Below are positions 1 through 5,258 of a DNA stretch of 5,270 bases, piece after piece; position 1 is the first letter of the stretch; every line of letters begins with the position of its first letter. Source of the DNA: Candidatus Zophobacter franzmannii (lineage in GTDB: Bacteria > Cloacimonadota > Cloacimonadia > Cloacimonadales > JAFGVF01). The notes under the pieces are model-generated. The model was given only the letters and a program-made list of their open reading frames with translations, was not told the origin of the DNA and searched no databases. Both the position numbers and the translations under genes were made by a program. The stretch spans positions 1-5,270 of the forward strand of contig JAVCCX010000064.1 of NCBI GenBank assembly GCA_030765245.1, in the 5' to 3' direction.

Positions 1-833
1 TTTACATTATCTATTCCATTTACAGAGAGGGTTCGAATATCTTTGCAATCTACAAGGTCAGCTTCGATACCTGATAGGGTCCATGAGAGACCTGCTGCAT
101 AGGATTCAAAGTCTGTATCAAGTTCATCCCCGGAATTTAGTATTTGCATAATCTCATTATACATATCAGCATTGGAGAACGCTCCATCAAATAGTTTCTG
201 TCTTGTCCCCTCAGGCTGATGAGTTGCAGTTAAATCAGCGATACATGGTATAACATTGAATATGCCAATCTCTTCCGGCTTGTAATTCATCTCTTTCTCC
301 AGTCTATCTCTGTAGTACTGAGCAAGAATCCCCATAGGTGATTCCATCAATAAGAGGTTTGGAAGAAGCGAAGGGAATCTTACTTGGATAAGCCTCACAA
401 CAGCAGGACAGTTACTGGAAAGTATCGGTCTGATATGCTTGTTAATGCGAACATATTCTCTTATCAGCTTAACCATAAAGTCAGACATCATACTCTCTTC
501 AAAGACAAGATCAAAACCAAATTTGTAGAAAGAAGCAAGTACTTCTTTGTATCTGATATTCTCTGAGAATTGTCCTGCAAAGGCAGAACTTACAATCACA
601 ACTTTATATTTAAACTCTTCAATCTTTTTAAGTGGGTCAGGATGCGGAATTAGAGCATTGACCTTACAAACAGAAACGCAGTTCCCGCAGTCAATGCATC
701 GATTAGAGTCAATAACGACTTTCCCATCTCTAACTCTAATTGCCTCAGCTGGTCAAACTCTAACACAGGCTGTACAACCTGTGCAATTCTCTGTTACTAC
801 CTCAAAACCGTGATAGTATTTTTTCCCAGCCAT
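1..833 (-). CDS. 4Fe-4S / FeFe-hydrogenase-like large-subunit domain protein with in-frame TGA (probable selenocysteine), partial
   Basis: The ATG at 833..831 follows AAGG at 842..839 with 5-base spacing, 11 bases after the preceding gene's stop. Residues 17-28 read C-T-G-C-T-A-C-V-R-V-[TGA]-P, so the CxxCxxCxxxCP ferredoxin motif has TGA (755..753, codon 27) in place of its fourth Cys. A second complete motif has Cys46, 49, 52 and 56. A FeFe-hydrogenase large-subunit-like domain follows from about residue 75, with Cys142 in SSNCP and Cys197 in VIPC standing where H-cluster motifs L1 and L2 would be; the third motif lies beyond the window. Apart from the TGA, the frame is open for all 277 codons to the edge. 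The family resembles Thermotoga TM1421, coded beside bifurcating hydrogenases; its likely role is redox sensing or electron transfer rather than bulk H2 turnover (inference). The L2 region lacks the usual lysines after PC. A mutated or miscalled gene remains possible. Confidence 0.82.
702..740 (-). promoter_or_regulatory. SECIS-like hairpin downstream of in-frame TGA
   Basis: Read on the minus strand, ATTAGAGT (740..733) is perfectly complementary to ACTCTAAT (709..702). Inside, after a loosely paired segment, GAT (728..726) can pair with GTC (719..717, one T-G wobble) and close a six-base apical loop GGGAAA (725..720). The loop starts 27 bases after the TGA and begins with G. Both points fit what is known of bacterial SECIS elements: an in-ORF hairpin, loop about 16-37 bases from UGA, and G within the first two loop bases. 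The hairpin lies in coding sequence for the linker between the two cluster motifs. It was folded by eye only, and chance pairing cannot be excluded. Confidence 0.5.
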
Positions 834-844
834 ATTAACCTTCG

Positions 845-1336
845 TTATTGAAAGAATACAATCACATCAAGCTGAGTGGATTTATTCTTTTCTGAATCTA
901 ATTTCATAATATCGGCATTTCTTTCGATATTTGGTAACCCTAAACCAGCACCAAATCCCATCTCTCTCACTAAATCTATAGCAGTAGAGAATCCTGGTGT
1001 CATAGCTTGCTCTAAATCATCAATCCCCGGTCCCATATCTTTAAACACTATATGGACATAATCAGGGAAGATATTGCTTCTCATTGCACCACCACGGGAA
1101 TGTGCAGCAATATTAATCTCTGCTTCATAAGCAGCAATCGCTATTCTTCGCATTATAGCAGGATCGACTCCTAAACGCTTAATTGTCAGCTTTAGTTCAG
1201 CTGAACCCTTACCGGAATTTATAAAGTCATGCTCCTCGATTTCAAACTCTAAAGTAATTTCAGGTTTAGTATCGTTCTCAAAAAGCTCTTTAACTCTATC
1301 TTGATAATCAGGATTTACTTTTAAGTATTCTGCCAT
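845..1336 (-). CDS. GHKL-type ATP-binding protein (anti-sigma / serine kinase-like), hydrogenase-associated
   Basis: A 163-residue cytoplasmic protein with a single HATPase_c domain. Visible motifs: N box EAEINIAAHS at 71-80 (Glu71 and Asn75 as Mg/ATP ligands), G1 box DMGPGI at 100-105, and a glycine-rich ATP lid GFGAGLGLPNI at 127-137. There is no dimerisation or phosphoacceptor-His domain, so it resembles SpoIIAB/RsbW-type anti-sigma serine kinases rather than a two-component sensor. Homologues of this compact type sit beside FeFe-hydrogenase genes in Thermotogae and Clostridia; their target is not established. The start at 1336 (MAEYLK) lies 4 bases after the upstream stop and suggests translational coupling; no strong Shine-Dalgarno is visible. 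An in-frame ATG at 1387 would add 17 residues deep inside the upstream gene and is less likely. The following gene starts 11 bases downstream. Confidence 0.85.
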   Translation of the reverse strand: MAEYLKVNPDYQDRVKELFENDTKPEITLEFEIEEHDFINSGKGSAELKLTIKRLGVDPAIMRRIAIAAYEAEINIAAHSRGGAMRSNIFPDYVHIVFKDMGPGIDDLEQAMTPGFSTAIDLVREMGFGAGLGLPNIERNADIMKLDSEKNKSTQLDVIVFFQ

Positions 1337-1340
1337 AATA

Positions 1341-1691
1341 TTACTTAATCTTGCAACTACGCAGACCCGCATGGTACAGAATACCACTGGACATATACAT
1401 AGTGTTGCTTGTTGAGATTAGTGGAAGCCCACGTTCAACTGCCATTTCAATTAACTCTGCATTTGGCTTCTTACCACGCACAAAGATAATGCCAACCAAG
1501 TCAATCATATCAGACAATCTGATAACTTGAGGGTTGGTTAAACCGGTTAACAAAAGGGTAGATTCCTTAGTACACATGAGGATATCACTAATTAAATCTG
1601 AACTGAAGGCACATGGCACTTCAGTATCAAGATTCACGTCGGGAGTCAATATCTCACCTTCCAACTTAACAGCGAGTTCACGCAATGTCAT
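1341..1691 (-). CDS. DRTGG domain protein, first gene of hydrogenase-associated operon
   Basis: A 116-residue soluble protein matching the stand-alone DRTGG-domain family. Its recognisable core runs from about residue 28 to 110: FSSDLISDIL, then LLLTGLTNPQVIR (47-59), GIIFVRGKKP (67-76), LPLISTSNTMYMSSGIL (89-105). The DRTGG domain also occurs in phosphotransacetylase and CBS-domain proteins and is thought to be regulatory; its biochemical role is unknown. In anaerobes, stand-alone copies are found next to the GHKL ATP-binding and 4Fe-4S hydrogenase-like proteins, as here, so a sensing or control role for the hydrogenase is inferred. The ATG at 1691..1689 is chosen because GAGG (1700..1697) lies 5 bases upstream; the in-frame GTG at 1697 overlaps that site. 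The stop is 4 bases before the next start. Confidence 0.85.
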   Translation of the reverse strand: MTLRELAVKLEGEILTPDVNLDTEVPCAFSSDLISDILMCTKESTLLLTGLTNPQVIRLSDMIDLVGIIFVRGKKPNAELIEMAVERGLPLISTSNTMYMSSGILYHAGLRSCKIK

Positions 1692-1745
1692 ATTCACCTC
1701 TATACTATTTTTTAGTTATTCGCTTCATTAATTTATCTAAATATC

Positions 1746-1773
1746 AAACTATTTACTTTCATTTTCCAGTCAA
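1746..1773 (-). promoter_or_regulatory. candidate promoter of hydrogenase-associated operon
   Basis: On the minus strand, TTGACT (1773..1768) is a five-of-six match to a sigma-70 -35 box. Sixteen bases later TAGTTT (1751..1746) is a poor -10 candidate. It lies 55 bases upstream of the DRTGG start, in AT-rich sequence. The -35 half is credible; the -10 half is weak and the true site could be nearby. Confidence 0.25.
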
Positions 1774-1902
1774 TAAAAAGTGTTTCTTACTTTTGAATAT
1801 TCTTGGATTTATTCAGAGCGATAATATCACAGAAGTCCAATTGCAAACGTTCAGATTCTTTTCTATTGATGTTTGAACAATTTCTCTTGCATTTTATCTT
1901 GG

Positions 1903-1919
1903 ATAGCTCTCCGAGCTAT
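1903..1919. repeat. solitary 7-bp hairpin sharing arms with the right-hand repeat array
   Basis: ATAGCTC (1903-1909) and GAGCTAT (1913-1919) are perfectly complementary around a 3-base loop TCC. The same arms, with loops GAT and GAA, open the tandem units at 4979 and 5120. Only this hairpin is shared; the flanking sequence does not resemble the rest of the unit. Confidence 0.6.
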
Positions 1920-1962
1920 GGCAAGCAGGATGCGGGGCCTACATGTAAGACATTGTTCATAT

Positions 1963-1979
1963 CAACTAAACCTTAGTTG
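1963..1979. repeat. 7-bp inverted repeat with 3-base loop
   Basis: CAACTAA (1963-1969) pairs with TTAGTTG (1973-1979) around ACC. It lies just past the terminator-like hairpin in the direction of transcription of the aminotransferase operon. No T-run follows on either strand, so it is not a typical intrinsic terminator alone; it may help protect or end the transcript. Confidence 0.4.
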
Positions 1980-1987
1980 CATAGGAA

Positions 1988-2009
1988 AGGGCATCGTTAA
2001 GATTGCCCT
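1988..2009 (-). terminator. terminator-like hairpin after the aminotransferase operon
   Basis: On the minus strand AGGGCA-A-TC pairs with GATGCCCT around TTAAC, giving an 8-bp GC-containing stem with one bulged A. It starts 24 bases after the aminotransferase TAA and is followed by TTTCCTAT, a short and interrupted T-tract. Position and shape fit a weak intrinsic terminator or a 3'-end stabilising hairpin. Confidence 0.5.
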
Positions 2010-2032
2010 CAATATTCTGATTATAATTTACT

Positions 2033-3232
2033 TTACATTATAGAAGCTAAACGCTTGACACCTTCTCTGATAGCATCAGGTTTTGCGTAACTATAATTAA
2101 GTCTTAAACAGTTGTGCTGCTCTTGTCCTTTTGGAAAGAATTTACTACCCGGTATGAAGGCAACTTTCTGCTCTCTTGCTTTCACAAATAGCTCATCTGC
2201 ATCCACACCTTCAGGTAAGGTAAGCCAAACAAACATACCACCCTCAGGTTTTGTCCATTTCACAGTCTTAGGCATGAAATCTTCAAGAGCTGTTAGCATA
2301 GCTTCCCAATATGGAGTATAAAGATCATTAACAATACCAATCTGCTTAACAAGTAGGTCTTTCTGCATAAATCTTGCAACCATTCGTTCAGTAACACAAC
2401 CAGGTGATACATTCACTTTCTGCTGCCAAGAGCACATCTTACCAATAATCTCTTCGCTTGAAACTGCATAGGCCACACGAAGTCCGGGTCCCAAGATCTT
2501 AGAGAATGACTTAACAAGAGTTACAAGCCCACGCAGATTCTTCTCTTCTGCAATCTTAAAGATGGAAGGAATCATTTCACCTGTATAGCGGAGTTCACTG
2601 TACGGATTGTCTTCTAAGATAGGGATATTAACCTCAGCCATTAACTCTACAAGGTCCATTCTTCTTTGAGCAGACATAGAGATACCGGTTGGGTTCTGGA
2701 AATCAGGAATAGTATAGAGGAACTTAACCTTCTTACCATTCTGAGCACAGTCAGCAATTGCCTGTTTCAGCTTCTCGATGTTAATTCCCTCATCATCCAT
2801 CTCGATGGAGATAAGTTCAGCCATTTCAGCTTCAAAGGATACTAATGAACCAAGAAAACTTGGTGCTTCGCAGAGAATCACATCTCCGGGGTTTATAAAG
2901 GTCTTTGCATAGTAATAGATAGCGTTAGTTGAGCCTACTGTTATCAGCATCTCATCCATACTCATATTCTTATACTCTTCCCACTTAATCAACTCTTCTT
3001 TAAGCTGAGCATCTCCCTCACTTGCACCGTATTGAAGAATGTCATTTCCACTTTCAAGCACTACTTCCTTGTAACATTCAGCGATATCCTCTTTGTTAAA
3101 ACTATCAGGGGACGGGAACCCACCAGCGAGTGAGATTAACCCGGGAATACCCTTTGTAGTTGCGACAAGTTCACGAATCATAGATGAGCCCATTCCGGCT
3201 GTTGCCTTTGAAAACTTCTCATTGAATTTCAT
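2033..3232 (-). CDS. PLP-dependent aminotransferase, fold type I (2-aminoadipate / LysN-like)
   Basis: A 399-residue class I/II aminotransferase of usual length. Landmarks: SLAGGFPSPDSF (34-45), QYGASEGD (67-74) and GSTNA (100-104) near the PLP phosphate, FQNPTG (178-183) with Asn180, EDNPYSELRY (207-216) with Asp208 for the pyridine nitrogen and Tyr211, Schiff-base Lys245 in SFSKILGPGLR, and Arg377 in CLRLNYSY for the substrate carboxylate. The pattern is that of the MocR/LysN branch without the DNA-binding domain. These enzymes act on 2-aminoadipate, branched-chain, aromatic or other amino acids with 2-oxoglutarate; the substrate cannot be read from sequence. The ATG at 3232 is chosen because AGGA (3243..3240) lies 7 bases upstream; the in-frame ATG at 3250 would put that site inside the gene. 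It is the third and last gene of the threonine dehydrogenase operon, 23 bases after the membrane protein. Confidence 0.93.
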   Translation of the reverse strand: MKFNEKFSKATAGMGSSMIRELVATTKGIPGLISLAGGFPSPDSFNKEDIAECYKEVVLESGNDILQYGASEGDAQLKEELIKWEEYKNMSMDEMLITVGSTNAIYYYAKTFINPGDVILCEAPSFLGSLVSFEAEMAELISIEMDDEGINIEKLKQAIADCAQNGKKVKFLYTIPDFQNPTGISMSAQRRMDLVELMAEVNIPILEDNPYSELRYTGEMIPSIFKIAEEKNLRGLVTLVKSFSKILGPGLRVAYAVSSEEIIGKMCSWQQKVNVSPGCVTERMVARFMQKDLLVKQIGIVNDLYTPYWEAMLTALEDFMPKTVKWTKPEGGMFVWLTLPEGVDADELFVKAREQKVAFIPGSKFFPKGQEQHNCLRLNYSYAKPDAIREGVKRLASIM

Positions 3233-3239
3233 AACTTCT

Positions 3240-3243
3240 TCCT
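3240..3243 (-). promoter_or_regulatory. ribosome binding site deciding aminotransferase start
   Basis: AGGA within AAAGGAAGAAGTT lies 7 bases before the ATG at 3232..3230. This favours that start over the upstream in-frame ATG at 3250..3248. Confidence 0.7.
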
Positions 3244-3255
3244 TTATCATTTTTA

Positions 3256-3669
3256 TTAAAATATTGACGGTATAAAGAGGATAACCTCAGCTTTAGTCAG
3301 CTTTTCATCAATCATTAAGTTCCGTCTAAACTTTGATATGACCTTACGGAACCTGGTGTTACTCTTTTCTGGCAATTCCAATCTCAGAATCTTACTTCCA
3401 ATCTCTTGTCCTGCTATATCATAGACTTTTATCAGGAACTCTTTTGTTTGTGGATACCCTTTGGGATTCAGCACTGTAAACTCCACATCGGCAGTTGTGC
3501 GTGAGTTCTCCATGATATTGACTTTGGATACAACAAAACTCTTCTTTTGATTAGAAACCCAGAAATTTTTACCCACAATGGCAAGAATCACAATGACAAA
3601 GAGGGCAAATTTCAGCGTAGCTGATAATGCATGTCTTCTCGGGAACTCCAATCTGTCAAAGTATGGCAT
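3256..3669 (-). CDS. single-pass membrane protein of unknown function
   Basis: A 137-residue protein I cannot name. Its short N-terminus has a positive patch (RRH at 11-13) and is followed by one hydrophobic segment at about 19-38 (FALFVIVILAIVG core), with no cleavage site or lipobox. The remainder, about 43-137, is alternating polar/hydrophobic and looks like a small beta-rich domain, loosely like FxLyD or Ig-like extracytoplasmic domains; this is a guess from pattern only. The predicted topology is a cytoplasmic N-terminus and an exported C-terminal domain. The ATG at 3669 is chosen because AGGA (3679..3676) lies 6 bases upstream; the ATG at 3723, which would add 18 residues, has no such site. 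It lies between threonine dehydrogenase (60-base gap) and the aminotransferase (23-base gap), so it is probably co-transcribed, though a functional link is not evident. Confidence 0.75.
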   Translation of the reverse strand: MPYFDRLEFPRRHALSATLKFALFVIVILAIVGKNFWVSNQKKSFVVSKVNIMENSRTTADVEFTVLNPKGYPQTKEFLIKVYDIAGQEIGSKILRLELPEKSNTRFRKVISKFRRNLMIDEKLTKAEVILFIPSIF

Positions 3670-3675
3670 AGTGTT

Positions 3676-3679
3676 TCCT
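3676..3679 (-). promoter_or_regulatory. ribosome binding site deciding membrane-protein start
   Basis: GCAGGAAACACT precedes the ATG at 3669..3667, giving AGGA with 6-base spacing. The upstream ATG at 3723 lies 6 bases after the dehydrogenase stop and has no Shine-Dalgarno. Confidence 0.65.
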
Positions 3680-3729
3680 GCTATTGAGTTAAAGTAAAGG
3701 GGAAGGTCATACCTCTCCCCCATATAGTT

Positions 3730-4680
3730 CTATTTAAGCTTTTTTTCAAGCACATTGAGCATATCAGTGGTCATGGTCGCAAGATCATACTCATGCTTCC
3801 AATCCCACTCATCACGAGCAACTGAATCATCCATTGAGTTTGGCCATGTTGCAGCAATCTTCACTTTTACAGGATCAACTTCGTAATCTAATTTAAATTC
3901 AGGGATATGCTTTCTAATCTCTTTCGCCATAATCTCAGGGTCAAGACTCATAGCTGTAACATTGAAGCAGTTTCTATGTTTCAATCTACAAGGATCAGCT
4001 TCCATTAACTGGACAGCCGCTTTCAGAGCATCAGGCATATACATCATATCAAGGAACGCTCCAGCTGGGAGGTTACATGTATAGCTCTTCTTCTTGATTG
4101 CTTCATAATAAATCTCAACAGCGTAATCAGTTGTTCCACCACCGGGAAGGGTAACATTAGAGATAATACCGGGATAGCGAACACCACGAGTATCAACACC
4201 AAACTTCTCATAATAGTAATCACTGAGGAGTTCACCGGCAACTTTCGAGATACCGTAAACTGTATTGGGACGCATGAGAGTATCTTGAGGAGTCAAATCC
4301 ATTGGAGTTGTAGGACCAAAAGCACCTATTGAACTTGGATTGAAGATAGCACCTTTGATTTCACGAGCAATCTCGAGGGAATTAAAAAGGGCTCCCATAT
4401 TCAGTTTCCAGGCAAGTACAGGGTTTGCTTCACCTTTAACAGAAAGCATTGCTACAAGGTTAAAGATAGTATCAATATTGTATTTTAAAACTTGTTTGCG
4501 GAAGTTTTCGCCATCTAAGGCATCGATAAGCTCAAAGGGTCCACCATTAATAACATAATCAGGGCAATTCTTATGAACATCAGCGGCAACCACATTGTCA
4601 GCACCATAGATATTCCTAAGATAAACTACCAACTCAGAACCAATCTGCCCGGCTGCACCTAATACCAAAATCTTCTTCAT
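3730..4680 (-). CDS. L-threonine 3-dehydrogenase, short-chain (extended SDR) type
   Basis: A 316-residue NAD-dependent enzyme that oxidises L-threonine to 2-amino-3-oxobutyrate, the first step to glycine plus acetyl-CoA or to aminoacetone. It is the extended-SDR form known from Flavobacterium frigidimaris, Cupriavidus and animals, not the zinc-dependent E. coli Tdh. Visible: dinucleotide motif GAAGQIG (8-14), Asp34 after the second strand favouring NAD, PSSIGAFGP (115-123) with the catalytic Ser, PNTVYGISK (138-146) with Tyr142 and Lys146, RYPGIIS (168-174), PGGGTTDYAVEIYYEA (179-194), and the C-terminal SMDDSVARDEWDWKHEYDL signature. Length is normal and all key residues are present. The ATG at 4680 is preceded by GGAGG at 5-base spacing; a TTG 12 bases earlier is less likely. 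It is the first gene of a three-gene operon. The usual partner Kbl is not in the window. Confidence 0.95.
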   Translation of the reverse strand: MKKILVLGAAGQIGSELVVYLRNIYGADNVVAADVHKNCPDYVINGGPFELIDALDGENFRKQVLKYNIDTIFNLVAMLSVKGEANPVLAWKLNMGALFNSLEIAREIKGAIFNPSSIGAFGPTTPMDLTPQDTLMRPNTVYGISKVAGELLSDYYYEKFGVDTRGVRYPGIISNVTLPGGGTTDYAVEIYYEAIKKKSYTCNLPAGAFLDMMYMPDALKAAVQLMEADPCRLKHRNCFNVTAMSLDPEIMAKEIRKHIPEFKLDYEVDPVKVKIAATWPNSMDDSVARDEWDWKHEYDLATMTTDMLNVLEKKLK

Positions 4681-4685
4681 CAACG

Positions 4686-4690
4686 CCTCC
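4686..4690 (-). promoter_or_regulatory. strong ribosome binding site of threonine dehydrogenase
   Basis: A full GGAGG core stands 5 bases before the ATG at 4680..4678, the strongest Shine-Dalgarno in the window. It fixes the start over the in-frame TTG at 4692..4690. Confidence 0.8.
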
Positions 4691-4726
4691 AAGAATTTTT
4701 TTGAAGAATTCCTGCATCGGATACAT

Positions 4727-4732
4727 TGTCAA
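4727..4732 (-). promoter_or_regulatory. candidate -35 box of the threonine dehydrogenase operon
   Basis: A perfect TTGACA reads on the minus strand 46 bases before the dehydrogenase start. The hexamer at the expected -10 distance (ATTCTT at 4709..4704) is a poor match, so the promoter is uncertain. An overlapping TTTAAT could instead be a -10 box, but it lacks a good -35. Confidence 0.25.
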
Positions 4733-4836
4733 TTAAAATCTCTTAACAGTTGAATGAGTATTTCTAAGAGGTAGAATTTAGCTATGTTTTGACTTATATT
4801 TTACTTAAGTTGTTACATGTCTTACAGCATTTGTTT

Positions 4837-4866
4837 CTTTTCTCCTCGCCCTTGATGGGAGAAGAG
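4837..4866. repeat. 9-bp palindromic hairpin
   Basis: CTTTTCTCC (4837-4845) pairs with GGAGAAGAG (4858-4866) over nine positions with one T-G wobble, around a 12-base loop. No T-run follows on either strand, so it is unlikely to be a terminator. It looks like an interspersed palindromic element. Confidence 0.5.
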
Positions 4867-4939
4867 CAGACTTCTTCGCATTCTTGTCTTCATTCCTATC
4901 TTGTAAAGGGGTGGCTACATCAATATCTAAGGAAGTCTG
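4867..4939. repeat. 8-bp inverted repeat spanning 57 bases
   Basis: CAGACTTC (4867-4874) is the exact complement of GAAGTCTG (4932-4939). One wobble pair and one further pair can extend it outward. It begins directly after the 4837-4866 hairpin and may close a larger structured element. Confidence 0.35.
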
Positions 4940-4978
4940 TTGGGGCAGAAATTGTCGATGCTGTAATTGGAGGTGAAT

Positions 4979-5119
4979 ATAGCTCGATGAGCTATCCATT
5001 AACACAGATAGTAGGTGATGATGAAAAGGAAGAGCAATTCTGCGAATTGCCAGCAACTCAGGGGAGTCGCTGTACGGAAGAAGCCCCTGCAAAAGTAAAG
5101 CGAGTGCCCTCACTTGCTT
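4979..5119. repeat. tandem structured repeat, unit 1 (141 bp)
   Basis: First visible copy of a unit with four inverted repeats in order: A at 4979-4995 (ATAGCTC / GAGCTAT, loop GAT), B at 5034-5050 (GCAATTC / GAATTGC, loop TGC), C at 5059-5089 (CAGGGG / CCCCTG, 19-base loop), D at 5098-5119 (AAGCGAGTG / CACTTGCTT, one G-T wobble, loop CCCT). No equivalent of D precedes it, so the array appears to begin here. Confidence 0.85.
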
Positions 5120-5258
5120 ATAGCTCGAAGAGCTATCCAATGTAGCAAATAGTAGTTGTTAAGAAAGGAAGTGCAATTCAAAGAATTGCCGGCAACTCAA
5201 GGGAGTCGCTGTACGGAAGAAGCCCCTGCAAAAGTAAAGCGAGTGACCCCACTTGCTT
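5120..5258. repeat. tandem structured repeat, unit 2 (139 bp)
   Basis: Second copy, directly abutting unit 1. From 5202 to 5245 it is almost identical to unit 1; the part between hairpins A and B is more diverged. Hairpins: A 5120-5136 (loop GAA), B 5173-5189 (loop AAA), C 5198-5228 (one A-C mismatch against unit 1's pairing), D 5237-5258 (loop ACCC). The arms of A, B and D are unchanged while their loops differ. Confidence 0.85.

Larger units (their letters stand above)
1692..2032. other. intergenic region between two co-oriented operons
   Basis: This 341-base non-coding stretch lies between the aminotransferase stop and the DRTGG start. The half near 2032 holds small hairpins (1903-1919, 1963-1979) and a terminator-like hairpin (1988-2009). 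The half near 1692 is AT-rich and carries the candidate promoter. An imperfect inverted repeat has left arms AATTG and CAAAC (1839-1848) and right arms GTTTG and CAATT (1871-1882, with a 2-base bulge). A short frame on the plus strand (1685-1876) shows no family features or ribosome site. No tRNA or other RNA gene was recognised. Confidence 0.7.

Noticed and set aside
753..755. Ordinary pseudogene reading of the hydrogenase-like gene
   Set aside because: Not fully excluded, but the single TGA sits exactly at a Cys position, a SECIS-like hairpin follows, and the rest of the frame and the ribosome site are intact.
547..813. 88-codon open frame on the plus strand
   Set aside because: It lies antisense to the hydrogenase-like gene, which has clear motifs and a ribosome site.
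1334..1387. Upstream start (1387) for the ATP-binding protein
   Set aside because: It would overlap the DRTGG gene by 47 bases and add residues unlike the family; MAEYLK at 1336 fits better.
1963..1979. Intrinsic terminator
   Set aside because: The stem is AT-rich and no T-run follows on either strand; the hairpin at 1988-2009 is the better candidate.
4044..4241. 65-codon minus-strand frame inside threonine dehydrogenase
   Set aside because: It is a shifted frame within a gene whose own frame carries all SDR motifs.
4805..5140. 111-codon open frame on the minus strand
   Set aside because: It covers the same repeat DNA; its low-complexity serine and leucine-rich translation reflects the palindromes, not a protein.
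4789..5145. 118-codon open frame on the plus strand
   Set aside because: It runs through the hairpins and tandem repeat, overlaps an equally long minus-strand frame, has no Shine-Dalgarno and shows no protein-family pattern.
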